NCBI GenBank assembly: GCA_966250015.1
Contig: CBINFS010000023.1
Location: 1 to 57,796 of the forward strand
Length of the DNA stretch: 57,796 bases
Reading direction: 5' to 3'
Source: CBINFS01 sp966250015
Lineage (GTDB): Bacteria; Bacteroidota; Rhodothermia; Rhodothermales; DASSAV01
A program made the position numbers and the translations under genes. This document shows, in pieces, positions 45,282 through 53,872 of the stretch; the first letter of the stretch is position 1; the number at the start of each line of letters is the position of its first letter. The notes below the pieces were generated by a model. That model saw only the letters and a program-made list of their open reading frames with translations, was not told the origin of the DNA and ran no database searches.

Positions 45282-45318
45282 GCGGAAGGGCCGTTCGCGA
45301 CCCTTCCGCTCTTTTTTT
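45282..45318 (+). terminator. Strong intrinsic terminator after the hexosaminidase gene
   Basis: GCGGAAGGG / CCCTTCCGC perfect 9-bp stem, 10-nt loop, followed by TCTTTTTTT. It lies 41 bp after the stop and 25 bp before the next ATG. Confidence 0.92.
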
Positions 45319-45343
45319 CCGATCCACCTCAACGGTTATTCCT

Positions 45344-46258
45344 ATGAGCAAGCTTACCAGGCGCGAGTTCCTGCTCAAAACGTCAGCCGCGGGCCTTCTG
45401 ATCACGACCGGCGGCCCGTTCCCCAAATCCGTCACCGCCGGGCTGCCTTCAAAGGCGATCGACCGCGTAATGCTCGGGAATACCGGCATCGAAGCGTCCT
45501 ATCTGGCCTTCGGGACCGGCGTTCGCGCCTGGCTTCGCAAAGCAGGGATCACCCGCCTGGGCGAAGACGAAGCGGTGCGCATCATGCGCTACGCCTACGA
45601 TCAGGGCATCAACTTCTTCGACTCCGCCGACATCTACGGCACACACCAGACCGTCGCCCGCGCGCTCGAAGGCGTTCCCCGCGAAAACTACGTCCTGCTC
45701 TCAAAAATCTGGACCCGCGAGGAATCCTGGCTCAAACCTTCAGGCGGTGCCATCGAGGAAGTGGACCGGTTCCGGAAGGAGTACAACACGGACATGCTCG
45801 ACATCGTGCTCATCCACAGTGAGACCGACGAGAACTGGCCGGAATCAAGGAAACGCGTACGCGACGAGCTCTCCGAGCTGAAACAACGCGGCGTTATTCG
45901 GGCGCACGGCATTAGCTGCCACAACTTCGAAGCCCTTCGTGTGGCCGCCAACCACCCGTGGACCGACGTCATCTTTGCCCGCATCAACTACATGGGCGGA
46001 ACCCAGTACAAAATGGACAACACGTCCGAGGAGGTCGCCAGTGTCCTGCGTATGGCACGACAGAACGGCAAGGCCGTCGTCGGCATGAAGATCTACGGCG
46101 AAGGCTCTCTCACCGACCCCGACCAGATGAACCAGTCGCTGAAGTTCGTCATCGGCAACGACCTGGTCAGCGCGATGACCATCGGCATGCTGGCCACCGA
46201 AGAAGTGGACGACAACATCAGCCGGATTACGAAGACACTAGCAGAAGTCAAGTCTTAA
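45344..46258 (+). CDS. TAT-exported aldo/keto reductase
   Basis: 304 aa. The N-terminus is a twin-arginine signal (SKLTRREFLLKTSAAGLLIT), so the folded enzyme should be periplasmic. The aldo/keto reductase barrel follows: GNTGIEASYLAFGTGV, FFDSADIYGTHQTVARALEG (catalytic Asp and Tyr), NYVLLSKIWT (Lys), MLDIVLIHSETD (His), RAHGISCHNFEALR and FVIGNDLVSAMTIGM. All four catalytic residues appear present. Substrate unknown; TAT-signal aldo/keto reductases are common in Bacteroidota and relatives. A small CCCTGT/ACAGGG dyad lies between it and the ABC ATPase gene 25 bp downstream, so read-through into that pair is possible. Confidence 0.92.
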   Translation: MSKLTRREFLLKTSAAGLLITTGGPFPKSVTAGLPSKAIDRVMLGNTGIEASYLAFGTGVRAWLRKAGITRLGEDEAVRIMRYAYDQGINFFDSADIYGTHQTVARALEGVPRENYVLLSKIWTREESWLKPSGGAIEEVDRFRKEYNTDMLDIVLIHSETDENWPESRKRVRDELSELKQRGVIRAHGISCHNFEALRVAANHPWTDVIFARINYMGGTQYKMDNTSEEVASVLRMARQNGKAVVGMKIYGEGSLTDPDQMNQSLKFVIGNDLVSAMTIGMLATEEVDDNISRITKTLAEVKS

Positions 46259-46283
46259 CCCTGTAGAACGACAGGGGGGGTGT

Positions 46284-47180
46284 ATGCAGCCCGTCATCGA
46301 AGCAGCAGACCTGACGAAACGCTACGGGTCGGTGCGCGGGATCGAGGGGGTGAGCTTTACAGTCGAGCCCGGCGAGGTTTTCGGTTTCCTCGGCCCCAAT
46401 GGGGCAGGCAAAACGACCACCATACGGCTGCTCGTGCAGCTTTTGCAGCCGGATAGCGGCAGTCTGCGCCTATTTGGCGAGGATACTCGTTCACACCAGC
46501 CGGAGCTTCGCGAGCGCATAGGCTACCTTCCCGGCGACTTTCAGCCTTATCCGGAGATGAAGGCGGGCCGGTTCCTGAGGTACATGGCTTCCTATCGGAA
46601 ACGTCCCTCGGTGTTGACTGAGTACCTCGGCGACATGCTCCGGCTCTCACCGAAAGATTTGAACCGGCCGATCAAACACCTCTCGCACGGCAACAAGCAA
46701 AAGGTCGGCTTGATGCTTGCACTAGCACACGAGCCGGACCTGGCGATCCTCGACGAACCCACCCTCGGCCTCGACCCGCTCATGCAGGACGTCTTCTACG
46801 AAATCGTCCGCGAGCTCCGAAGCAGGGGGAAGACGATCTTCCTGTCCTCCCACCAGCTCTCAGAGGTCGAGAAGGTCTGCGACCGTGTGGCGATCGTCCG
46901 GGACGGGCGCCTCGTCGCGCTCGAGTCGCTCGACGCGCTGAAACGCAGACGCCCCCGGAGGCTGATCGTTTCCTGGGCTGACCCGGCGCTTGAAGCCCCA
47001 GACATCCTGGGGGCCGAATTCATAAAAGCGGAAGGCGGCCGTTCGATCTACCGGTTCGAAGGTGACCCGCGCGAGCTGGTCCGGGCACTCGACGGGCTCC
47101 CCGTCCGGGAGCTCTACCTGCCCGAGCCGGACCTCGAAGACGTGTTTTTGGCGTACTACCGGGAGGGACAGCCGTCGTGA
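46284..47180 (+). CDS. ABC-2 type transporter ATP-binding protein
   Basis: 298 aa, preceded by a G-rich Shine-Dalgarno. Walker A FLGPNGAGKTTTIRLL, Q-loop IGYLPGDFQPYPEMKA, signature LSHGNKQKVGLMLA (variant LSHGN for LSGGQ), Walker B LAILDEPTLGLDPL and H-loop LSSHQLSEVEKVCDR are intact. A C-terminal DrrA-like extension (RRLIVSWADPALEAPD ... DLEDVFLAYYREGQ) is typical of ABC-2 exporters. It pairs with the permease whose GTG start overlaps its stop by 4 bp. The substrate is unknown. Confidence 0.93.
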   Translation: MQPVIEAADLTKRYGSVRGIEGVSFTVEPGEVFGFLGPNGAGKTTTIRLLVQLLQPDSGSLRLFGEDTRSHQPELRERIGYLPGDFQPYPEMKAGRFLRYMASYRKRPSVLTEYLGDMLRLSPKDLNRPIKHLSHGNKQKVGLMLALAHEPDLAILDEPTLGLDPLMQDVFYEIVRELRSRGKTIFLSSHQLSEVEKVCDRVAIVRDGRLVALESLDALKRRRPRRLIVSWADPALEAPDILGAEFIKAEGGRSIYRFEGDPRELVRALDGLPVRELYLPEPDLEDVFLAYYREGQPS

Positions 47181-47986
47181 GCCGCACCTACCTCCTGAAC
47201 CTCTTCCGCACCCACCGAGTGTTGCTCCTCGCCGGGTTCCTGTTCGTTTGCGGGTTCCAGGTGGTCGTACTGGCCCTCGTCGGGAGCGCCGGGATGCTCG
47301 AGTTCATTCAAAACGTCTTCCGGCAGATGCCGCTTCCCGCGCAGCAGTTCTTCGGTGCGGACCTGATGGCCCGGTTCACTGCGTCGGGCGCCGTCGCCCT
47401 CGGCTACAGCCACCCGTTCGTCCTCGTAATGACGGTGTTCGTGGCGATACTCCTCCCCACCCGGCACATTGCCGGGGAGATCGAAGCCGGCACGCTAGAG
47501 CTCGTCCTCTCGATGCCGGTGCGGCGAAGCGCCATCGGACTTTCCCTGTGGGTGGGCGGCGGGCTGGCGCTGCTCTTGCTGACGTCCGGGTGCTGGTTGG
47601 GCACGGCGCTGGGGTTGTTGCTGTACCCTGAAATCGAAATGGTCGACACGTCGTTGATCGTGAAGCTCGGCCTCAACCTGTGGCTCCTCCTGTTTGCGAT
47701 TTGCAGCTACACGTTGCTCATTTCAGCTTTCCAACGTGAAGCCGGCGCCGTGGCACAACGCGCCGTAGTCGTCACCTTGCTGTTTTACTTCCTTTACTAC
47801 GCCATTCCGGTCTGGCCGGAGGCCGAATTCTTGAGCCCCTTCACAATCTTCCACTACTACCAGCCGCAGAAAATCATGCAGGGTGAGCCGATCTGGGTGC
47901 GGAACGTCGCCGTCCTTTCGAGCCTCATCCTCATAACGGCCGCAGCCAGCATCGTAAAGCTCGTCCGGCGGGACATTCCCGGTTGA
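47177..47986 (+). CDS. ABC-2 type transporter permease
   Basis: 269 aa, GTG start overlapping the ATPase stop (GTGA), a translational-coupling arrangement. Six hydrophobic helices: LLLAGFLFVCGFQVVVLALV, HPFVLVMTVFVAILLPTRHI, LSLWVGGGLALLLLTSGCWL, LNLWLLLFAICSYTLLISAF, AVVVTLLFYFLYYAIPVWPE and NVAVLSSLILITAAASIVKL. Between helices 2 and 3 is the ABC-2 element GEIEAGTLELVLSMPVRR. It would form a dimer with two copies of the ATPase. The stop lies 20 bp from that of the convergent PP2C-like gene. Confidence 0.92.
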   Translation: MSRTYLLNLFRTHRVLLLAGFLFVCGFQVVVLALVGSAGMLEFIQNVFRQMPLPAQQFFGADLMARFTASGAVALGYSHPFVLVMTVFVAILLPTRHIAGEIEAGTLELVLSMPVRRSAIGLSLWVGGGLALLLLTSGCWLGTALGLLLYPEIEMVDTSLIVKLGLNLWLLLFAICSYTLLISAFQREAGAVAQRAVVVTLLFYFLYYAIPVWPEAEFLSPFTIFHYYQPQKIMQGEPIWVRNVAVLSSLILITAAASIVKLVRRDIPG

Positions 47987-48006
47987 CGGCAATAACTTTT
48001 GGTGCT

Positions 48007-48840
48007 TCAACCATCCAGGCGTAACCGGAGGTAAGCCCGGTCGTCGAACGATGCGTTCCCCTCGTAGAGGCCTTTTGTAGACGGGTGGTCGCGGATGCAG
48101 AGCGGGTCTTGCGCGAGGACCTTCCGAAGCGCCGCCTCCGTCTCGGCCAGCGTGGGATAGAGCTGTGGATACCCATCGGTGCCAAGTACCAGCGTTTTTG
48201 CATCGTGTGGTACGTCGATCACCTTGACGCGCTGAATCGGCACGTCGAATCCGTTGAGTACCGAATAGGCAAACGGGGTGCCCGGAGGGGCATTTTGGAG
48301 CGCCATCTGCCTCACGAGGAGCGGCATCAAAAAAGCACGCCCCGGATCGTTGCGCATGAGCTCGTCGACCGACGTCCCGTTCAGCAGCTCAAGCTCCAGA
48401 AATAGGGCACGCGTCTGCGCGAGGATCTCGTCGACCAGTATGGGATTGGTATAGTATTCGGTATCGACCAGGCACATGCAGTCGCCGATCATCCACACCT
48501 GGCGTCGGGCTCTGGAGAATATCGCAACCGATGCCGTGATCCGCTCGTGCGGCAGCTCCTTGACGCGTTGCAGAAGGTCGTGCGCTTCGTAGTACGTGCG
48601 GATACTCGCTGTAAGGTGCTTCAAGGCTTCGGGCAGATCGGCCCCCTCCCGCAGCGTTTCGATTCCGTTCGAGAGCAGGCGCACCGCCATGCGGCCCGGC
48701 GTTAACCCCTCGTACCTCCTTTCCGTCTTGCACGATGCCCCGTCGATCACTGCTGCATAATGCGACGTCACTACGAGAGCATCTTCACAGCTCGAGAGAT
48801 CCCCCTTCCCGGGCTGCACTAACTGTTCAACAATCGTCAT
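48007..48840 (-). CDS. PP2C-like (PPM) phosphatase-fold protein
   Basis: 277 aa, cytosolic. Elements in PPM order are visible: CEDALVVTSHYAAVIDGASC (acidic metal motif and the DGA turn, reading IDGAS where PPM has xDGmGG), ITASVAIFSRARRQVWMIGD then CMC (GD motif), DAKTLVLGTDGYPQLYPTLA (SDG-like motif) and a final FDDRAYLRLRL (DD for the terminal DN). The central region (about 125-185) is a helical insertion. Substitutions around the metal site leave activity uncertain. Ser/Thr phosphatases of this fold often antagonise kinases or anti-sigma factors; no partner is visible. It converges on the ABC-2 pair. Confidence 0.65.
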   Translation of the reverse strand: MTIVEQLVQPGKGDLSSCEDALVVTSHYAAVIDGASCKTERRYEGLTPGRMAVRLLSNGIETLREGADLPEALKHLTASIRTYYEAHDLLQRVKELPHERITASVAIFSRARRQVWMIGDCMCLVDTEYYTNPILVDEILAQTRALFLELELLNGTSVDELMRNDPGRAFLMPLLVRQMALQNAPPGTPFAYSVLNGFDVPIQRVKVIDVPHDAKTLVLGTDGYPQLYPTLAETEAALRKVLAQDPLCIRDHPSTKGLYEGNASFDDRAYLRLRLDG

Positions 48841-48972
48841 ACTACGGTTGGAGGCTTGAGCGGAACAAACGAACCGGAATATAATGCCGCAAACCTATTC
48901 GCGCACGAAGACCCCGTGGAATAACACACCCCCCGCCAGTATGCCGCCATTTCGATGGAACGGTTTATTTTT

Positions 48973-49335
48973 TCACACGAAGACGCGAAGAAAGAGAGGT
49001 CGGTTGGGTGTGCAGTAAGTACCCTTATTGCCAGTCCTGGCGAATGCATTTCATAAAGATGCCTCGTCGCTGCGCTTCTTGGCATGACAAATTGGAACGT
49101 AGCGAAAATGGTGATTCCAAATGACTGTCAATACCTATAATAGTGTCATCCCGACGAGCCTTGCGAGGAGGGATCTTCCTGAAGTGCGGCCTTTCTGATT
49201 GGTTAATACGGGGACTGGAAGACCTGGACATGCGACATGTCGCGGAGCGACTGAGGGGTAAATTGATTGTCTTCCAAGACTTACTCTTACTTCTCTATCT
49301 GTTTCGCCTGGATCCCCGTAATGGCGGAGATGACG
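48973..49335. repeat. Partial composite intergenic repeat in a divergent spacer
   Basis: gamma 48973-48994 (TCACACGAAGACGCGAAG...); alpha arms 49053-49090 and 49144-49203, inverted; kappa 49236-49260 (CATGTCGCGGAGCGACTGAGG...); degenerate beta' 49308-49335 (CCTGGATCCCC ... GGCGGAGATGACG). No delta, epsilon or right gamma was found. It is the only multi-module copy between divergent genes. No gene is visible in 48841-49493. Confidence 0.7.
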
Positions 49336-49493
49336 CAACAACTAGGGGTGCCGCCTTTTATTGACATTTCCATTTCCCTCCGCGAACCGCCAACAACACG
49401 CATCCCAGCACGTTGCCAAAAAAGCGAAGCCTCGGTACGGGTGTTCTTTGTACATTAGGGCCAGGAACGTCACGGAAAAACAAACAATACGTT

Positions 49494-50348
49494 ATGGCCG
49501 CAATCGTACTCGATGGAAAGGCTCTCGCGAGCCAGATGGAGCAGGACCTCGCACGACGTGTCGAGCGCATCAAGGAGAAAACCGGAGGCGAGACGCCCGT
49601 ACTTGCCACGATCCTCGTGGGGGACGATCCGGCTTCCGCCACCTACGTCCGTATGAAGGGGAACGCATGCGAGCGTGTGGGGATGACGTCGCGCAAGGTG
49701 CTCCTCCCCGAGGAAACGACGACCGAAGAGCTGCTCGATGTCATCGACGAGCTGAACGCCGATCCGCTCGTCAAGGGCATTCTGCTCCAGCACCCCGTCC
49801 CGCCGCAGATCGACGAACGCAAGTGCTTCGACCGGATCGCTCTCGAAAAGGACGTGGACGGCGTTACGAGCCACGGGTTCGGGCGCATGGCGATGAACGA
49901 GCCCGCTTACGGCTCCGCCACACCGGCCGGCATCATGCGCCTGCTCGCCCACTATGAGATCCCGTTGCAGGGCCTCAACGCGGTGGTCGTCGGCCGCAGC
50001 CCGATCCTGGGCAAGCCAATGGCCATGATGCTGATGAACGCCAACGCCACGGTTACCATTTGCCACTCGAAAACGCGCGACCTGCCCGACATCGTCCGCA
50101 GAGCAGACCTCGTGGTGGGCGCAGTCGGCAGGCCGGAGTTCATTCGCGGCGACTGGATCCGCGATGGGGCTATTGTCGTCGATGCCGGCTACCATCCGCA
50201 AAAGGTCGGCGACGTCGAGCTGAGCGCCGTCAAGGACCGGTGCAAGGCTTACACTCCCGTTCCGGGCGGCGTCGGACCGATGACCATCGCCACCCTTATC
50301 GCACAGACGGTCGAAGCGGCCGAAAAGAGCGTCGGACTGCGCACCTGA
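49494..50348 (+). CDS. folD: Bifunctional methylenetetrahydrofolate dehydrogenase / methenyltetrahydrofolate cyclohydrolase
   Basis: 284 aa from the ATG at 49494; the in-frame extension upstream has no family match. The FolD pattern is complete: LATILVGDDPASATYVRMKG with the Tyr and Lys55 of the active site, LLDVIDELNADPLVKGILLQ, HPVPPQIDERKCFDRIALEK, DVDGVTSHGFGRM, ATPAGIMRLL, the NAD(P) motif VVVGRSPILGKPMAMMLMN, ATVTICHSKTRDLPDIVRRA and the closing PGGVGPMTIATLIAQTVEAA. It interconverts methylene-, methenyl- and formyl-tetrahydrofolate for purine and thymidylate synthesis. 42 bp upstream of the helicase gene on the same strand. Confidence 0.96.
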   Translation: MAAIVLDGKALASQMEQDLARRVERIKEKTGGETPVLATILVGDDPASATYVRMKGNACERVGMTSRKVLLPEETTTEELLDVIDELNADPLVKGILLQHPVPPQIDERKCFDRIALEKDVDGVTSHGFGRMAMNEPAYGSATPAGIMRLLAHYEIPLQGLNAVVVGRSPILGKPMAMMLMNANATVTICHSKTRDLPDIVRRADLVVGAVGRPEFIRGDWIRDGAIVVDAGYHPQKVGDVELSAVKDRCKAYTPVPGGVGPMTIATLIAQTVEAAEKSVGLRT

Positions 50349-50390
50349 CCCCGGCCGCGAGACCGGTCGTACTGCACTGCCTCCATCCGT

Positions 50391-53300
50391 ATGGCCCGGT
50401 TCACCGAACATACCGGCAATTCCGCCGACGAAGGCAAGCCCCTGCGTTTCGGCGTCGGGCAGCTGTTTGCGACGGGTCCACGCCCGGGACGCGACCGGAT
50501 CTTCCACATCGCCGGCCTGCGGCTTTCGGCCACCGAAGCACCTGCTCTGCGGGACTGGATCGTAAACCCCGGGCAACCCATCACGAAACGGCTGTACGAC
50601 AAGAGCCGCGTCAGCACTGCAGCGGCCTCGGAGAGCCCCGACTGGGAAACCATTGGGCCAACGGAAATCACCCCGTTTTTTGCCGACCTCGACGTCCTGT
50701 TCGTCTTTAACGTCGAGCAGCAGCTTACATGGTTCCAGGAGGTCGTCCTGGCGGGCGTCGACGAGCCACCCGTCTGCGTCGACCTGTACGCGCTCGCCCA
50801 GTTTTTCCTGCCCGAGCGTTCGTTTTACGACGCGGAGGAGCTGATCTTGCGGGCTGTGCCTGCGGACGAGTGGAAGCGATCGGAACCGCGCCTCCCCTAC
50901 CTCGTCCGGGGTTACGGCGCCGTGTTGCGGGACATCCTGGCCTCGATCCTCAACAAGATCCGTCCAGAGCAAAAGCACAACTATCTCTACGCGCTGCTCG
51001 AGGAGGCGGTGCGGCCGCGAAACGCGCCGGTCGACTTTAAGCTCGTCGCCCTCGCGGCCGCCGAGGCGCGCCGCATCCAGTGGAGCGACGACCTCTTCGC
51101 CACCGGTTTCGACCCGCCCGATCCCTACCCCGTCCGCACCCTCAAGCCTGACGACCTCATTGCGAGGGCGCTCGAGTGCCTGCCTCCTTTGGTCGAATCC
51201 GGAAAAAGACGTCTCTGGCTTGCCGATCCCGGCGGGGACGGGGTTGTTGCCGGAGCCGAAATCGGGGGTGACGGAGCGGATCAGCAGACCCGATCGACCG
51301 ACATTTCCCCGGAAGACGTCGAGCTTGTCTTCGAGAAGCTGAGCCACGACGTACCGTCGTTCCAGCCGCGCGAGGGGCAGCTTGCCTTTGCGCGATTTTG
51401 CGTCGACGCCATCAACCACACCGGAATCTTCGCCGTCGAGGCCGGCACCGGCACCGGCAAAACCCTCGGGTACCTCGTCCCTGCCTGTGAGTACGTCCGT
51501 CGGAATCCCGGCAGCCAGTTTGTCGTCGTCACGGCGACGAAGAACCTCCAGAACCAGGTGGTCGAGCAAGAGCTGCCCAAGCTCACGACCGGCAAGTCGA
51601 TCTACCGGGATGTCCGGGGCGCCGTGTTGAAAGGCAAGGCCAACTACCTCTGCATCACCGCCGTGGCCGACCTCTTCGAGCAGATTTACCGGGGAAAAAC
51701 GGACGACCCGCAGCTCCGGCTGGCCTGGCTGTACCTCTACCTCGTGCTGCTCCGGGGGCACGGTGAGATCGAGATCATCCCCTGGAGCCTCAAGCGCCGC
51801 TTCCCGGTGCTCCTCGAGCTGCTCGAAGAGACGAATGCGGCGACCTCCTGTATGCCCGGGCTTTGCCGCGTCGGGCCTGCGTGCGTCTATTCCCGCCATC
51901 TACGGGCAGCCGCCGAGGCCGACATCGTCGTGACCAACCAGCACAAGCTCGGGTACGCGGGTGAGATGCTTCGCGAGCGGGCGAGGGTTTGTGTGATCGA
52001 CGAAGCCGACCAGTTCCCGGAGGCGTTCCGAAGCTCGATCGAGGTCGACGTCGAAGACGTGATGGTCCGGAGGAGGTTGCTCAACCGCCTCGCCGGATCA
52101 ATCAAGCGGCCGGGCTTCGCCGAGTACCTCCGCGAGCGTTTCCTGAAAGAACTCGAGCACGCCGACCGGGAGCAGACGTTCGCCTCGCTCGACAAAGGCA
52201 TCCGAAACCTCGACCGGCTCCTCACCGCGTGCGAGGCTGCAGAAACGATCCTTGTGAACATCGGCCGTATCCCGGACCGGATGCCCCACGGCCCCTACCG
52301 CTGGCTGAACATGCGGCCGAAAAATGCTGGCGAGCTGCTTTGCAACGCCCTGTCGGACCTCGCCGTCCAGCTCGATACCATCAACCTCGCCTGCAACGAG
52401 ATCCTGAAAAGCGGCCGGTATGAAGAACAGGCAAGAGATGCCGCGCGCCAGAACCTCCTGGCCTCCGAGAGGGCGCGCCTCGAACAGTTCCGCGACCTCG
52501 CGCACGAGATGAAGAGCAACGCGGAGGCCATCGCTGCCGATTACCCTTCCGTCGACTACGTACACGTCTTCAGCCACAACGCCTGGGGCTGGCGCGTCGT
52601 TAAAATCCCATTCCGCATCGGCAAAGAGCTCGAATCTGCCATCTTCAGGCAGTTCGAAACGACGATTTTTACGTCGGCCACCCTATTCGTCGACGACTCG
52701 CTCGACCTTTTTGCCCGCGAACTGAACCTGGCGGACGAGTTCGACGGGACGCTCCGCCTCGTGTCCCCGTTCGACTACCGGTCGCGCGTGCTTGGTGCGG
52801 TCACCACCTCGATCCGCCCATTCAAGTGGAACGGGCCGCCGGAGGAAAGAAACGCCTGGATCGACGAAGTCGCCCGGGCTATTGCGATACTCGCCATCGC
52901 TACGTACGGCCGGACGCTCGTGCTTTTCACCAACGCGAGAGAGATGCAGGAGGTCTTCTCCCGCGTGGCGCCGGTCCTCGAACGCCACGACATCGAGATG
53001 CTCATCCAGGAAGGCAGCAGCCTGGCCGAGATCAACACGTTCCGCGCCACCGAGTACAGCGTCCTGTTCGGCGTCGAGCGGTTCTGGACGGGCGTCGACT
53101 TCCCCGGACCTACACTCTCGCAGCTCATCATCGTGCGGATCCCCAACCCGAACCTGAGCGACCCACTCATCCAGCACAGACTCGACGTGCAGGGAGGGGC
53201 GTTCTGGGACTCCTACTACCGTCCCGTGACCCGCCTCAAGCTAAAACAGGGTTTCGGACGCCTGATTCGCTCGGAGAAGGACCGTGGCGTGTTCGTCCTG

Positions 53301-53489
53301 CTCGACCGACGCATCCTCGAAAATGCCCGAATGCGCGACCTCCGGAGGGAGCTCCCGATCCCGCTCCAGTCGTTCCCACGCGCCCGCAAAGGCCGCTACG
53401 CCCTCTACGATCTCGTCAACCGGGGCCTCTCGATGCTCGAGCTCAACCCCGAGTTCGAGTCCCGCAACGTCGACCTCGCCCAGATTTGA
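50391..53489 (+). CDS. DinG/XPD-type Fe-S helicase with degenerate DEDDh exonuclease-like N-terminus
   Basis: 1032 aa. The helicase core has Walker A VEAGTGTGKTLGYLVP (Lys357), motif II VIDEADQF (Asp537-Glu538), four XPD-type iron-sulfur cysteines (Cys421, Cys487, Cys492, Cys498) and motif VI QGFGRLIRSEKDRGVFVLLD. This is superfamily 2, 5'-to-3' DinG/YoaA type, acting on forked or R-loop DNA. The first 250 residues resemble the epsilon-type 3'-5' exonuclease found in Gram-positive DinG, in FADLDVLFVFNVEQQLTWFQ ... PPVCVDLYALAQFFLPERSF. The HNAxFD block reads FNVEQQ, so at least one metal-binding Asp is lost and the nuclease is probably inactive. It follows folD by 42 bp. Confidence 0.92.
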   Translation: MARFTEHTGNSADEGKPLRFGVGQLFATGPRPGRDRIFHIAGLRLSATEAPALRDWIVNPGQPITKRLYDKSRVSTAAASESPDWETIGPTEITPFFADLDVLFVFNVEQQLTWFQEVVLAGVDEPPVCVDLYALAQFFLPERSFYDAEELILRAVPADEWKRSEPRLPYLVRGYGAVLRDILASILNKIRPEQKHNYLYALLEEAVRPRNAPVDFKLVALAAAEARRIQWSDDLFATGFDPPDPYPVRTLKPDDLIARALECLPPLVESGKRRLWLADPGGDGVVAGAEIGGDGADQQTRSTDISPEDVELVFEKLSHDVPSFQPREGQLAFARFCVDAINHTGIFAVEAGTGTGKTLGYLVPACEYVRRNPGSQFVVVTATKNLQNQVVEQELPKLTTGKSIYRDVRGAVLKGKANYLCITAVADLFEQIYRGKTDDPQLRLAWLYLYLVLLRGHGEIEIIPWSLKRRFPVLLELLEETNAATSCMPGLCRVGPACVYSRHLRAAAEADIVVTNQHKLGYAGEMLRERARVCVIDEADQFPEAFRSSIEVDVEDVMVRRRLLNRLAGSIKRPGFAEYLRERFLKELEHADREQTFASLDKGIRNLDRLLTACEAAETILVNIGRIPDRMPHGPYRWLNMRPKNAGELLCNALSDLAVQLDTINLACNEILKSGRYEEQARDAARQNLLASERARLEQFRDLAHEMKSNAEAIAADYPSVDYVHVFSHNAWGWRVVKIPFRIGKELESAIFRQFETTIFTSATLFVDDSLDLFARELNLADEFDGTLRLVSPFDYRSRVLGAVTTSIRPFKWNGPPEERNAWIDEVARAIAILAIATYGRTLVLFTNAREMQEVFSRVAPVLERHDIEMLIQEGSSLAEINTFRATEYSVLFGVERFWTGVDFPGPTLSQLIIVRIPNPNLSDPLIQHRLDVQGGAFWDSYYRPVTRLKLKQGFGRLIRSEKDRGVFVLLDRRILENARMRDLRRELPIPLQSFPRARKGRYALYDLVNRGLSMLELNPEFESRNVDLAQI

Positions 53490-53500
53490 GCTTTATTTCC

Positions 53501-53857
53501 TCACGCGAAGACGCGAAGGCGCGAAGAAAAATCAGAATGGCACTCCGCAGATGGCCGCAAATGGGCGCAGATGATTTTTAGGTGGGAGTAACCCGGAGGC
53601 GGGACGTTATCTTCAACCATAACCCTAAAATACACGTCATCCCGGCCGCCGAGCCGGGATCCAGGAAACGTCTCCTTAGGCCTGTACCTTTCTGCCTCGC
53701 GCAGCCCTTTCCTGGATCTCCGCCTTCGCGGAAATGACGTGTTCGGAAAGGTATGCTTGAAGACAACGACCTGCCTTCGGGATCAATTCACCCATCTCCT
53801 CAAAAACCATCAGCATCCATCTTTGAATAAACAATATCCTTCGCGTCTTCGCGTGAG
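53501..53857. repeat. Complete nested-palindrome intergenic element (reference copy)
   Basis: Eight modules in mirror order: gamma 53501-53526 (CACGCGAAGACGCGAAGG...), delta 53545-53583 (CCGCAGATGGCCGCAAATGG...GATTTTTAGG), epsilon 53595-53608 (GGAGGCGGGACGTT), beta-type arm 53634-53665 (ATCCCGGC...GCCGGGAT), arm 53711-53740 (ATCTCCGC-cttc-GCGGAAAT), epsilon' 53768-53781, delta' 53797-53822, gamma' 53838-53857 (CCTTCGCGTCTTCGCGTGAG). The element starts 11 bp after the stop of the helicase gene and ends 15 bp before the stop of the convergent DinB-like gene. It is followed by TCC and eight T. There is no coding potential. Confidence 0.85.
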
Positions 53858-53872
53858 TCCTTTTTTTTCGAT

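Noticed and set aside
43483..45489. In-frame upstream extension of the RNA methyltransferase to a 1048-residue ORF
   Set aside because: The extension is antisense to the whole GH20 gene, has no family resemblance, and the methyltransferase similarity begins at the ATG at 43482. Long antisense frames are common in GC-rich DNA.
49470..51899. Antisense ORF of 809 codons opposite folD and the helicase gene
   Set aside because: It mirrors two genes with complete conserved motifs. Its own translation is low in recognisable domains and rich in shadow composition.
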